From NCBI GenBank assembly GCA_015662935.1, contig DQTF01000033.1, positions 1 to 10,632 on the forward strand: a stretch of DNA of 10,632 nucleotides, given 5' to 3'. The notes beneath the pieces were generated by a model. The model saw nothing but the letters and a program-made list of their open reading frames with translations, searched no databases and was not told the origin of the DNA. The position numbers were made by a program, and so were the translations under genes. Shown here one piece after another: positions 1 to 6,216 of this stretch. Source of the stretch: Crocinitomicaceae bacterium. Lineage in GTDB: Bacteria; Bacteroidota; Bacteroidia; Flavobacteriales_D; Crocinitomicaceae. The first letter of the stretch is position 1. The number at the start of each line of letters is the position of its first letter.

Positions 1-52
1 CAAACTTAAAGCAAAAGCGTCTCCCGAAGACATTGCCAAGTTGTTGAAATAA
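1..52 (+). CDS. 3' end of an unknown gene (partial)
   Basis: The frame starting at base 2 encodes KLKAKASPEDIAKLLK and then TAA at 50-52. It is followed within 6 bases by a strong terminator hairpin, which supports it as the true end of a gene. Only 16 residues are visible, so no family can be assigned. Confidence 0.6.
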   Translation, partial: KLKAKASPEDIAKLLK

Positions 53-57
53 TAATT

Positions 58-82
58 GGAGAGGTTCACACCTCTCCCTTTT
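58..82 (+). terminator. Rho-independent terminator
   Basis: GGAGAGGT (58-65) pairs perfectly with ACCTCTCC (70-77) around a 4-base loop, followed by CTTTT. It closes the gene ending at 52 and lies directly before the tRNA, so the tRNA is either made by read-through or cut from the same transcript. Confidence 0.8.
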
Positions 83-158
83 GTTCCTATATGCCTCAGA
101 TGGTTAGAGCAGGGCTCTCTAAAAGCCTGTGTCCTCGGTTCGAATCCGAGTAGGAGCA
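83..158 (+). tRNA. tRNA with CTA anticodon (putative amber suppressor)
   Basis: The acceptor stem is GTTCCTA (83-89) with TAGGAGC (151-157), 7 pairs with one G-U; discriminator A158, CCA not encoded. The anticodon stem is GGGCT (112-116) with AGCCT (124-128), and the 7-base loop CTCTAAA (117-123) has T at position 33 and anticodon CTA at 119-121. The variable loop has 5 bases. The T stem CTCGG/CCGAG (134-138/146-150) encloses a canonical TTCGAAT loop. The D arm is irregular: CTC (95-97) pairs with GAG (107-109), the linker is longer than usual and one extra base sits on the 5' side. The short variable loop argues against a Leu, Ser or Tyr tRNA. The loop CTCTAAA is the one seen in classical amber suppressors. 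Charging identity cannot be read from sequence. A weaker reading is a decayed tRNA. Confidence 0.82.
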
Positions 159-185
159 CTTTGTTTTGGAACAAACAATGAAGTT

Positions 186-249
186 AAACGAATTGTTGCA
201 AAGCTGAAAAGCGATAGCTTGTAACTTTTTAAATCACAATCGCTATATA
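186..249 (+). repeat. 64-bp promoter repeat, copy 1
   Basis: Bases 186-249 match 5019-5082 with only two substitutions (at 192 and 239). The unit contains an upstream part with the inverted repeat AAGCT/AGCTT (201-205/216-220) and the complete sigma-type promoter. A 35-base core recurs at 9033-9067. Confidence 0.9.
219..249 (+). promoter_or_regulatory. Phage ECF-type promoter P1
   Basis: TTGTAACTTTTTAAA (219-233), 7 bp, then CGCTATATA (241-249). By analogy with ECF promoters, transcription should begin about 7 bases after CTATA, near 253, which is the first base of the next start codon. The mRNA may therefore be leaderless. Confidence 0.8.
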
Positions 250-252
250 CAC

Positions 253-393
253 ATGAAGAAATATAATTTACACCCAGAGTTCAAAACAGAAACCAAAGGA
301 TTTTGTAACATTGTCACAAAGATTGACAATGATTATTTACAAGCTTGGGCAGATGCAGGAGCATATGTTATGTCTCAAAATGAAGATTGGTAA
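253..393 (+). CDS. 46-aa ORF upstream of the acetyltransferase
   Basis: ATG at 253 to TAA at 391-393 encodes 46 residues, starting MKKYNLHPEF and ending SQNEDW. It begins at about the predicted transcription start of P1. It is in the same frame as the acetyltransferase ORF and separated from it only by TAA-ATA. The two may therefore be separate, translationally coupled genes, or one roughly 160-residue GNAT gene with a stop codon inside it. The downstream protein starts directly at a strand before the acetyl-CoA motif and looks short at its N-terminus, which favours a split gene. The residues themselves match no family I recognise. Confidence 0.55.
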   Translation: MKKYNLHPEFKTETKGFCNIVTKIDNDYLQAWADAGAYVMSQNEDW

Positions 394-396
394 ATA

Positions 397-741
397 ATGA
401 CTGATGCGGGTCAACTTTGGCTGAAGATTAAAGAAGATAAAATTCACCTTGAGTGTATTGCTGTTAACCCAGACGAAAGAAGAAAAGGAAATGGAAGAAA
501 GCTAATGGGGTATTTAACAGAATTAGCAGATGAAACAAATACTATTGTCTCCCTTGAAGTGTCAACAGTTGGAAGCAAGGGCATGATGATGCCACACCCA
601 GTAGTTGAACTCGGCTCTTCAAAAAAGAATAAGATTCCTGTTAGAAGTCTCCCTAAATGGTATGGGAAATTCGGTTTCAAAAAGACAGAAGGATATACAG
701 AGAAAAAACGTACAATGTTGTACACACCAAAAACTAAATAG
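397..741 (+). CDS. GNAT-family N-acetyltransferase-like protein
   Basis: This 114-residue protein carries the acetyl-CoA-binding motif A of the GNAT fold: a strand ECIAVNPDERRKGNGRKLM (about residues 20-38) with the R-x-x-G-x-G pyrophosphate-binding loop RRKGNG. A later segment, KWYGKFGFKKTEGY (about 87-100), matches the usual GNAT C-terminal 'Y-x-x-x-G-F' region. GNAT proteins transfer an acetyl group from acetyl-CoA to an amine; the substrate here is unknown. Family members are commonly around 150 residues, so the N-terminal part is short or lies in the preceding ORF. It ends in TAG, the only amber terminator among the larger genes here, with an in-frame TAA seven codons later at 760-762. 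The CTA tRNA could therefore extend it by a few residues. A terminator follows. Confidence 0.72.
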   Translation: MTDAGQLWLKIKEDKIHLECIAVNPDERRKGNGRKLMGYLTELADETNTIVSLEVSTVGSKGMMMPHPVVELGSSKKNKIPVRSLPKWYGKFGFKKTEGYTEKKRTMLYTPKTK

Positions 742-760
742 AGATTAATTATAAATTTAT

Positions 761-807
761 AAAAAGAGTCTGCTTTGCATTGTCAAAGACTCCCCCAGAC
801 TCTTTTT
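761..807 (+). terminator. Strong hairpin terminator, possibly bidirectional
   Basis: AAAAAGAGTCTG (761-772) pairs over 12 bp with CAGACTCTTTTT (796-807). An inner hairpin, CTTTG/CAAAG (773-777/784-788), sits in the loop. The A-run and T-run at the two ends make it plausible in both directions. Confidence 0.85.
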
Positions 808-894
808 CATTAAAAGTTCTTTGACGTATTGTTTCTAAAAATAGAAAACAGAGTTAGCTTGGTTATTTGTTTTTACTTTCTTATATTTATTAAT

Positions 895-2001
895 ATGAAA
901 GATATATTGATAAAGTTTAAGAAAGTTCATGGTGATGATTATAATTATTCACACATGAATTATAAAGATAGATTAACCAAGATAACTATAGGATGTAAAG
1001 TTCATGGTGATTTTATGCAAACTCCAGCAGCTCATTTAAGCGGACAAGGCTGTCCAGAATGCGGCAAACTTAAAAGGAGAATAAATAAAAGAATTTCTTT
1101 TGAAGAATTTGAACTAAGAGCCAAAAATAAGCATGGAGATAAATTTTCTTATGACAAAAAAAGTTATATTGATATTGAATCTCCATTTAAAATTAAGTGC
1201 CCTGAGCATGGCAAGTTTTTGCAATCACCAAAAGTTCACATTAAAGGTCATGGTTGTCCAGATTGTGGAAATAAATCTACATCAACAAAACTCTCCCTTA
1301 CTCATCAAGAGTTTTTAAAAAGAGCAGTTGGTGTTCATGGTAATAAATATTTATATGATAACTCTAAGTATATTAATAATAGGTCTTCAGTGATAATAAC
1401 CTGCAGAAAGCATGGGGTATTTAACCAAAAACCAAATTATCATTTACTTGGTAATGGATGTCCAAAATGCGGAGGTACAAATAAATTATCTACTGTTGAA
1501 TTCATTCAAAAAAGTAATTTTATTCATGATTTTAAATACGATTATTCTAAATCAAAATACATTAACAGCAAAGAGAAAATTAAAATAACCTGTTCAAAGC
1601 ATGGAGATTTTATGCAATCCCCTTCTCATCATATGAGAGGTTCAGGTTGCCCAGTGTGTAATGAGTCTAAAGGAGAAAAGTTAATTTCTAAAATTCTTAA
1701 AGAAAAAAGTGTTAACTTTGTAAGACAGAAGAGGTTTAAAGATTGTAAAAATAAAGCAGTTCTCCCTTTTGATTTTTATCTGCCATAATTAAATGTATTG
1801 ATTGAGTTTGATGGAGCTCAGCATTTTTATACTTGGAGATTAAAAGATACAGAGGCTGCAAAATTAAAACTTAAGAAGGTTCAAGAAAATGATTCTATTA
1901 AAACCAAGTTTTGTAAAGAAAATGAAATTATATTATTAAGAATTCGTTTTGATGGAAATGTTAAAGATAAATTAAATAAATTATTAAATGAAACCAAATA
2001 A
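895..2001 (+). pseudogene. Zinc-repeat homing-endonuclease-like gene, interrupted by TAA
   Basis: The frame encodes four repeats of about 65 residues, each with a 'HG-(D/N)-x-(F/Y)-x-Y' start, a C-x2-HG...H segment and a CPxC pair that look like zinc ligands. A PD-(D/E)xK-like nuclease domain follows, with FDFYLP and, further on, IEFDGAQH. This repeat-plus-nuclease layout is known from phage mobile endonucleases. TAA at 1786-1788 sits between the catalytic D and the E-x-D-G-x-Q motif. The homologue at 6328-7192 reads PKYNMCIEYDGEQH there, so a lysine codon probably became TAA by one substitution. The frame is otherwise open to TAA at 1999-2001, so the lesion looks recent. I chose ATG 895 over an upstream TTG at 829 because the repeat begins directly after it. 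The 3' end overlaps the next gene by 14 bases. Confidence 0.8.
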
Positions 2002-2965
2002 AAACATAATTAAGCAAATTGAAAATAATAATTTTAATTTAAGTTTTCACCCAGTGTTTAATCTTAACCCTTCAAGGCTTATGGGTATAGGATTTAAAAA
2101 ATCTCTTGAGTTAGTTAAAAGAAGAGTTGGAGATTATAATCTCTCCCCAAGTTATTTATTTAATTTATATCAAACATATAAATTTAAAATACAAATAATT
2201 GAAGATAATATTAAATCAGAACTTGAACAAATAGCAGAGGATACAATTAGAGAAATGTATGATGTACCTGAAGAGATAAATATTAAACCAAAGATTGTAA
2301 ATCAAGATGATATTGAATATGATTTTGAGAATCAAAATGAGAAAATAGAAGTCTCCCCAGAGAGAATGATATTAATAAAAGAAGAAGCAAACAAAAGAAT
2401 AATATTAAATTCTATTGTTCATGGCTCATCTGTTATGATTTGGTCCAGTGCATATTATATTGCAAAAGAAAAACTTGATGAGTTAAATAATAAATTAATT
2501 GAGTTATATGATATTTACTCTGCAGTTGTTGGCCACCTACTTTGGCTGAAAGAGCCAAGTCAAAATTTGTCAACTGCAGAAAAACAAGGTGTTTGTGAAA
2601 TTGATTTTGAAGAAGGATTAAGTTGTGAAGGTATAAATTTCCCAACACTTTTACTGGAAACAAATAAAGTGGTATTAGATTATTTAATTTGTAAAGGTAT
2701 ACCATCCGACTTTAACGAAGAAGAATTAAAATTATACTATTCTATTGCAGATGATTATAATTTTGAAGTTTGGAATAGCACGCTCTCCCCAGTGTTATAT
2801 TTAGATTTTTTAGAAACAATAGAAATAGAATCAAATAAATTACCTGAAGTAATTTCAAAATTATCTCAGTTGAATTATGAAGAATTAAAAAATCTGTTCA
2901 TATCTATCCAGCAAGATTCAAAAGAATTGGGAAAAATGAAACTTAATCAATTTAAAATCGTATAA
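1988..2965 (+). CDS. Unknown 325-aa protein
   Basis: I do not recognise this protein. It is acidic overall and rich in Ile, Leu, Glu and Asn, with predicted long helices and no clear signal peptide. A hydrophobic stretch around residues 140-155 (SSVMIWSSAYYIAKEKL) looks amphipathic rather than membrane-spanning. ATG 1988 lies inside the last codons of the broken endonuclease gene, so the endonuclease has apparently inserted right against this gene. If the first codons belong to the invader, translation could instead start at Met 32. Codon use is strongly AT-rich, like the endonuclease before it, except for scattered CTC-TCC-CCA codons. It heads a run of four genes with 11-base spacing or overlap, suggesting one transcript with the RadA-like ATPase. 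Confidence 0.75.
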   Translation: MKPNKNIIKQIENNNFNLSFHPVFNLNPSRLMGIGFKKSLELVKRRVGDYNLSPSYLFNLYQTYKFKIQIIEDNIKSELEQIAEDTIREMYDVPEEINIKPKIVNQDDIEYDFENQNEKIEVSPERMILIKEEANKRIILNSIVHGSSVMIWSSAYYIAKEKLDELNNKLIELYDIYSAVVGHLLWLKEPSQNLSTAEKQGVCEIDFEEGLSCEGINFPTLLLETNKVVLDYLICKGIPSDFNEEELKLYYSIADDYNFEVWNSTLSPVLYLDFLETIEIESNKLPEVISKLSQLNYEELKNLFISIQQDSKELGKMKLNQFKIV

Positions 2966-2976
2966 TAAGGATAGAG

Positions 2977-3150
2977 ATGAAACAGATGACTGAACCGCAG
3001 GTGTTACCTGCCCCAATTACAAAACCAAAGCCTAAGAGAGAATCTCCGAAGCCAAAACCAAGAGAGAACGACCCATGGACGGTGCCTGCACCGAAAGTGA
3101 ATCCAACTCCAAAAGCATTTAACAGTCATGAAAAAGAGAGATTTCAATAA
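2977..3150 (+). CDS. Small proline/lysine-rich protein, 57 aa
   Basis: ATG 2977 to TAA 3148-3150 encodes a 57-residue protein built largely of Pro, Lys, Glu and Arg in short repeats such as KPKPKRESPKPKPRE and VPAPKVNPTPKAF. Such composition predicts a disordered, flexible polypeptide, for example a linker or protein-binding tail. It begins 11 bases after the preceding stop and its 3' end overlaps the next ORF by 23 bases. Codon use here is richer in GC than in the gene before. No family can be named. Position within a continuous run of same-strand genes is the main reason to call it. Confidence 0.6.
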   Translation: MKQMTEPQVLPAPITKPKPKRESPKPKPRENDPWTVPAPKVNPTPKAFNSHEKERFQ

Positions 3151-3334
3151 GAAAAAAATGGTAGTTAGTCGAGGAGAGTATGATATGCTTCGAGATATGA
3201 TGACTGATGAGGCATTCTTCTGTACGTTCACAGTGTGTAACAAATTGGTTACAACAATGTTAGCTGAGGAAGCAATGGCTCATGTAGCATTTACAGATAT
3301 TTTACCAGTAAACAATAAAACAAAGTTAAACTAA
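3128..3334 (+). CDS. Unknown 68-aa protein
   Basis: The longest form starts at ATG 3128 inside the previous gene, giving MKKRDFNKKK. A second ATG at 3158, 7 bases after the previous stop, would give a 58-residue protein beginning MVVSRGEYDML and is a serious alternative. The protein has a basic N-terminus and a helical Met- and Ala-rich body with two cysteines (TDEAFFCTFTVCNKL). Its stop TAA overlaps the next start as TAATG at 3332-3336, a typical sign of translational coupling to the RadA-like ATPase. Function unknown. Confidence 0.65.
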   Translation: MKKRDFNKKKMVVSRGEYDMLRDMMTDEAFFCTFTVCNKLVTTMLAEEAMAHVAFTDILPVNNKTKLN

Positions 3335-4236
3335 TGAGAAATAAAAGAACATATGATGAAGTAATAGTAATTGATAAGCCGTCTATTAAGTCGGGTATTA
3401 AGACGCTTGACGCTTTTCTTTCTAACAACGGAGGATTCGAATTGGGCAACCTAATTCTTATGACAGGAACTTCTGGGGCAGGTAAGACTACTTTATGCAA
3501 GTTACTTCAAAGGGAAATTAAGGAACCAACAAACTTCCACGCACTTGAGAGTTTAGCCTCTTCAGTTAAAAGACAGACAAGTCGAATTAAGATTGACCAT
3601 GGAATGGCTTATATTACTGATGAAGAAGACTATGAGGATTTTGATGAATTCATGAAATTCCTTTATGAGGATAAGCCTTTATTTGTTATGGTTGATTCAT
3701 TGCAACATGCTGTAAAGCAATTGAAAAAGAAAGGTATGGGAGATACGGATGCACACCACCATGTACTTGATTCTTTATACAAGTGGAAAGATGAAACTCA
3801 AGGTATTGTGATTCTTATTTGTCAGTTGAACAAAGATGGGTCTTTCTCTGGTCCTTCTGGAATGTTGTTTGATGCAGATGCAAGAATTCACTTGGAGTTC
3901 AACCCGAAGACTGGTGAGAGAACAATGGAGACGTTCAAAAATAGAATGGGTCAATTGGATTCTATTTTCTACGAGTTCACTTCTTGTGATGAGGTGATGA
4001 AGTTTTATACTACAGAAGAATGGGAAGTGTTGAAGTTGAATGTAACTTTGCCTGAAATGATTATGAACACCGTATTTCAGTTTGCTCAAGCTTACAAGAA
4101 CCAAGACAACTACCCTGTGTTCAAGAAAGAGTTTAATAAAGGGATTAAATTGATTTACAAAAAACTCGAAGACGACTTAGAGATTTGTGTGGAAGTTGCC
4201 AGATTGATGAGCGAGATGAAGAATAAATATTTTTAA
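3334..4236 (+). CDS. RadA/Sms-like RecA-fold ATPase (phage form)
   Basis: This 300-residue protein has a Walker A motif GTSGAGKT (45-52), a Walker B strand LFVMVDS (116-122) and two segments typical of the RadA/Sms family. These are NKDGSFSGPSGMLFDADA (about 166-182), matching the TKEG...AGP...LEH...VD region, and KNRMG (202-206), matching the RadA-specific KNRFG motif. RadA is a hexameric ATPase that moves single-stranded DNA during recombination and branch migration. The phage protein lacks the N-terminal zinc finger and has no visible Lon-like C-terminal domain. About 90 unrecognised residues follow the ATPase core. It is coupled to the 68-aa gene by a TAATG overlap. A role in phage recombination or replication is inferred. 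A looser KaiC- or DnaB-like assignment is the alternative. Confidence 0.8.
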   Translation: MRNKRTYDEVIVIDKPSIKSGIKTLDAFLSNNGGFELGNLILMTGTSGAGKTTLCKLLQREIKEPTNFHALESLASSVKRQTSRIKIDHGMAYITDEEDYEDFDEFMKFLYEDKPLFVMVDSLQHAVKQLKKKGMGDTDAHHHVLDSLYKWKDETQGIVILICQLNKDGSFSGPSGMLFDADARIHLEFNPKTGERTMETFKNRMGQLDSIFYEFTSCDEVMKFYTTEEWEVLKLNVTLPEMIMNTVFQFAQAYKNQDNYPVFKKEFNKGIKLIYKKLEDDLEICVEVARLMSEMKNKYF

Positions 4237-4247
4237 TAAACTCAAAG

Positions 4248-4276
4248 TTGTAACTTTTTAAATACCTTTCGCTATA
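4248..4276 (+). promoter_or_regulatory. Phage ECF-type promoter P2 (sigma gene)
   Basis: TTGTAACTTTTTAAA (4248-4262), 7 bp, CGCTATA (4270-4276), 33 bases before the sigma gene. The leader contains AACCAATAAA (4292-4301), also found in the leaders at 5313 and 9091. A motif copy before the sigma gene suggests positive autoregulation. Confidence 0.82.
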
Positions 4277-4309
4277 CACTTATACAATACGAACCAATAA
4301 AGAAGATAT

Positions 4310-4954
4310 ATGAAAACAGCAATTAAAAAAGATTCAGAACAAGCAGTTAAAGACAAAGTTAATGTTGCAGTTCTACAAGACGTAAACGCTACAGCGAGAG
4401 CAAAAGATGAAGCGTTCGGAAAGTTGTACACAAGACACAACCAACAAGTTCGTATTCACTTCCTCAAAAGAATGAGAGATTCTGATGTTGCAGAAGATTT
4501 ACTTATGATTACCTTTCAAAAGGTACACGAGAATATTGCGTCATACAACTCAAAAGCAGCAGCTTTCTCTACATGGTTGTATAAGATTGCAAATAACACT
4601 TTGATTGACCACTCAAGAAAAGCTAAGTTTGAAGTTCTTTCATTGGATGCACTTCAAGGTAAAACTTTTAAAGATAATGATGGAATGGAGTTCCAAATTG
4701 ATTCGGGGGGTGCAAACCCACAAGAGTTAATTGTCCAGTCAGAAATAAAGAAACAAATTAATGATGCGGTTTACTCGATTAAGTCAGTAGCAATTCGTGA
4801 ACTTATGATTTGTAGATATATTGATGATTTGTCTTATAAAGAAATTGCTGATAAATTAGGAATAAAGTCGAACTCTACACTTAGAACGTCAGTTCTAAGA
4901 GGAAAAAATATTCTTAGAGAAAAGTTAACAAACCTTAAGGCGCACACGCTTTAA
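4310..4954 (+). CDS. ECF-type RNA polymerase sigma factor
   Basis: This 214-residue protein has sigma region 2 at about residues 34-105. It includes DVAEDLLMITFQKVHENIASY, shown here in parts as DVAEDLLMITF and KVHENIASY, and the -10-recognition part FSTWLYKIANNTLIDHSRK. Region 4 spans about 145-205, with a helix-turn-helix at LSYKEIADKLGIKSN and following residues (174-204), which contacts the -35 box. Regions 1 and 3 are absent, which places it in the ECF group, as do its size and the YKIANNTLIDHSRK signature. About 30 extra N-terminal residues precede region 2. It would direct host core polymerase to selected promoters. A matching motif occurs eight times here, including before this gene. 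No anti-sigma gene is visible nearby. It could instead be acquired from a host, but the promoter copies argue that it works for this genome. Confidence 0.92.
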   Translation: MKTAIKKDSEQAVKDKVNVAVLQDVNATARAKDEAFGKLYTRHNQQVRIHFLKRMRDSDVAEDLLMITFQKVHENIASYNSKAAAFSTWLYKIANNTLIDHSRKAKFEVLSLDALQGKTFKDNDGMEFQIDSGGANPQELIVQSEIKKQINDAVYSIKSVAIRELMICRYIDDLSYKEIADKLGIKSNSTLRTSVLRGKNILREKLTNLKAHTL

Positions 4955-4976
4955 GATATAAGTCAAATATAATTCG

Positions 4977-5009
4977 AAGCCCTGTGGTATTTTACTACTG
5001 GGCTTTTTT
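4977..5009 (+). terminator. Terminator after the sigma gene
   Basis: AAGCCC (4977-4982) pairs with GGGCTT, and the inner GTGGTA pairs with TACTAC with one G-U pair. A run of six T follows. It separates the sigma gene from the promoter repeat at 5019. Confidence 0.87.
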
Positions 5010-5018
5010 GCGTCTTGC

Positions 5019-5082
5019 AAACGAGTTGTTGCAAAGCTGAAAAGCGATAGCTTGTAACTTTTTAAATCACAGTCGCTATATA
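5019..5082 (+). repeat. 64-bp promoter repeat, copy 2
   Basis: This matches 186-249 with two substitutions across 64 bp, including the upstream AAGCT/AGCTT arms (5034-5038/5049-5053) and the whole promoter. The downstream sequences of the two copies are unrelated, so the repeat is the regulatory unit itself. Confidence 0.9.
5052..5082 (+). promoter_or_regulatory. Phage ECF-type promoter P3
   Basis: TTGTAACTTTTTAAA (5052-5066), 7 bp, CGCTATATA (5074-5082). No open reading frame follows for about 250 bases, so its product is probably the short RNA at 5088-5145. Confidence 0.8.
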
Positions 5083-5087
5083 AGTAG

Positions 5088-5145
5088 AAGCCCGACAGTG
5101 AAACAGAAGTCGCCAGGATAATCCACCCCTACCTGCAACTTTTTG
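5088..5145 (+). ncRNA. Putative small RNA A, about 57 nt
   Basis: The boundaries are inferred: start about 7 bases after the -10 box of P3, end at the T-run 5140-5144. The RNA can pair CGAC/GTCG near its 5' end and CAGG/CCTG near its 3' end. Its last 26 bases (5119-5144) match RNA C (9961-9986) at 22 positions, and all four differences are transitions. It shares AGAAGTC...GCCAGG...TCCA...ACCTGC with RNA B. No ORF is present. The conservation in three intergenic places, each after the same promoter, is the main support. Confidence 0.6.
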
Positions 5146-5220
5146 AGAATTCTAAATTTATAATTTCTCAAATTTAAAGCCCATTAAAAGTATATCGCCT
5201 AAATTTTATTGTTTTAGGTA

Positions 5221-5251
5221 AAACATTTTAAAATGTCTTACGTATAAGATA
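5221..5251 (+). promoter_or_regulatory. Second-type promoter motif (AAACATT-N13-CGTATAA)
   Basis: AAACATT (5221-5227) and CGTATAAGATA (5241-5251) are spaced exactly as at 8239/8259 and 10070/10090. The distance from AAC to TATA equals that in the ECF-type promoters. It lies about 60 bases upstream of P4, so the DUF932 gene may have two promoters. Confidence 0.45.
5223..5236. promoter_or_regulatory. Perfect 14-bp palindrome, possible operator
   Basis: ACATTTTAAAATGT is self-complementary and overlaps the upstream box of the second-type promoter. A dimeric regulator bound here would block that promoter. AT-rich palindromes can arise by chance. Confidence 0.3.
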
Positions 5252-5276
5252 ATTAAAAAAGATATAGATTTATATT

Positions 5277-5305
5277 TTGTAACTTTTTAAATCACAATCG
5301 CTATA
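5277..5305 (+). promoter_or_regulatory. Phage ECF-type promoter P4 (DUF932 gene)
   Basis: TTGTAACTTTTTAAA (5277-5291), 7 bp, CGCTATA (5299-5305). The expected leader is about 22 bases and carries AACCAATAAA (5313-5322). The upstream AAGCT element of P1, P3 and P6 is absent. Confidence 0.82.
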
Positions 5306-5333
5306 CTACCATAACCAATAAAAAACAATTGTT

Positions 5334-6206
5334 ATGAAAAAAGGAAAAAACGCATTCAACTGGGACATTAAGCAAACAGCAATTCTTGACATACACGGGA
5401 ACCCAATAAAAGGGTACAAGCAAATTACTCGTGATGATGATAATTCAAGTATTGCTGTAATGAAAGAAAGTTATACACCAATGACTACTCAACAGTTTTC
5501 TGACACTGCAAATGAAGTAGCAAACAGCATTGGAGGTACTGGGCTTGAGTTTAAAGATTGGAACGATAACTCTGTTAACGGGCAAATGGGAACTAACAAA
5601 CCTGTGGTTACTTGTCAAATGAAAATTAGCGAGCCATTAGAAATTGCAGGTTCAAAGATTGAAGGTAAATTAACAATAGGCGTTGGATTTGATGGAGGGC
5701 GTAGTTTCTTCATTGGTCACACAAATACTTACTTGAGATGTACGAACGAATTCTCTTCTATTGTGAAGGACTTCAAAAGCCGTCTTACTGTTAACAATAT
5801 GGTAAGGGTTGAAGACATTATTAAAAATATTCAGACTTATAAGGATTACGAGAAAAGTTTGTATGAGAACTTTGAGAGATTCCAAAACGTTAAGGTTGAC
5901 GAAAAGATTGTACAGGAATGTCTTGCACGTCTTGTTGGCTTAACTGTTGAAGAAAGAGCAATGAGTATTAAGGAGAGAAATAATGAATTGTCAACTCAAA
6001 AGTTGAACAAGATGGATGAGATTCTTGCGAGCATTCGCCCAGAGATGTCAGAACTTGGAAACAACGCTTGGGGGATTTTTAATGGGGTCACACATTATTC
6101 TACGCATATTATGAAGAGTAGAGGTTCAAATGAGTTAAGTACAATGTTCGGAGCTAAAGCAAAAATTAATAAAATTGCTTATGATTTCTGTTTAGAATTA
6201 TTATAA
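5334..6206 (+). CDS. DUF932-family phage/plasmid protein
   Basis: The 290-residue protein resembles the DUF932 (phage/plasmid-like) family: an N-terminal segment with VMKESYTPMTTQQF, a central GVGFDGGRSFFIGHTNTYLRCTNEF with the conserved R-C-T-N element (about residues 117-141), and a long helical C-terminal half. Members are common in phages and plasmids, and their biochemical role is not established. It is somewhat short for the family, and the end DFCLELL is followed by a large hairpin and an endonuclease gene. The C-terminus could therefore have been trimmed by the insertion. It is transcribed alone from P4 and possibly the second-type promoter upstream. ATG 5334 is the only good start, placed 21 bases after the shared AACCAATAAA leader motif. 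Confidence 0.75.
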   Translation: MKKGKNAFNWDIKQTAILDIHGNPIKGYKQITRDDDNSSIAVMKESYTPMTTQQFSDTANEVANSIGGTGLEFKDWNDNSVNGQMGTNKPVVTCQMKISEPLEIAGSKIEGKLTIGVGFDGGRSFFIGHTNTYLRCTNEFSSIVKDFKSRLTVNNMVRVEDIIKNIQTYKDYEKSLYENFERFQNVKVDEKIVQECLARLVGLTVEERAMSIKERNNELSTQKLNKMDEILASIRPEMSELGNNAWGIFNGVTHYSTHIMKSRGSNELSTMFGAKAKINKIAYDFCLELL

Positions 6207-6216
6207 ATTTTTCTAT

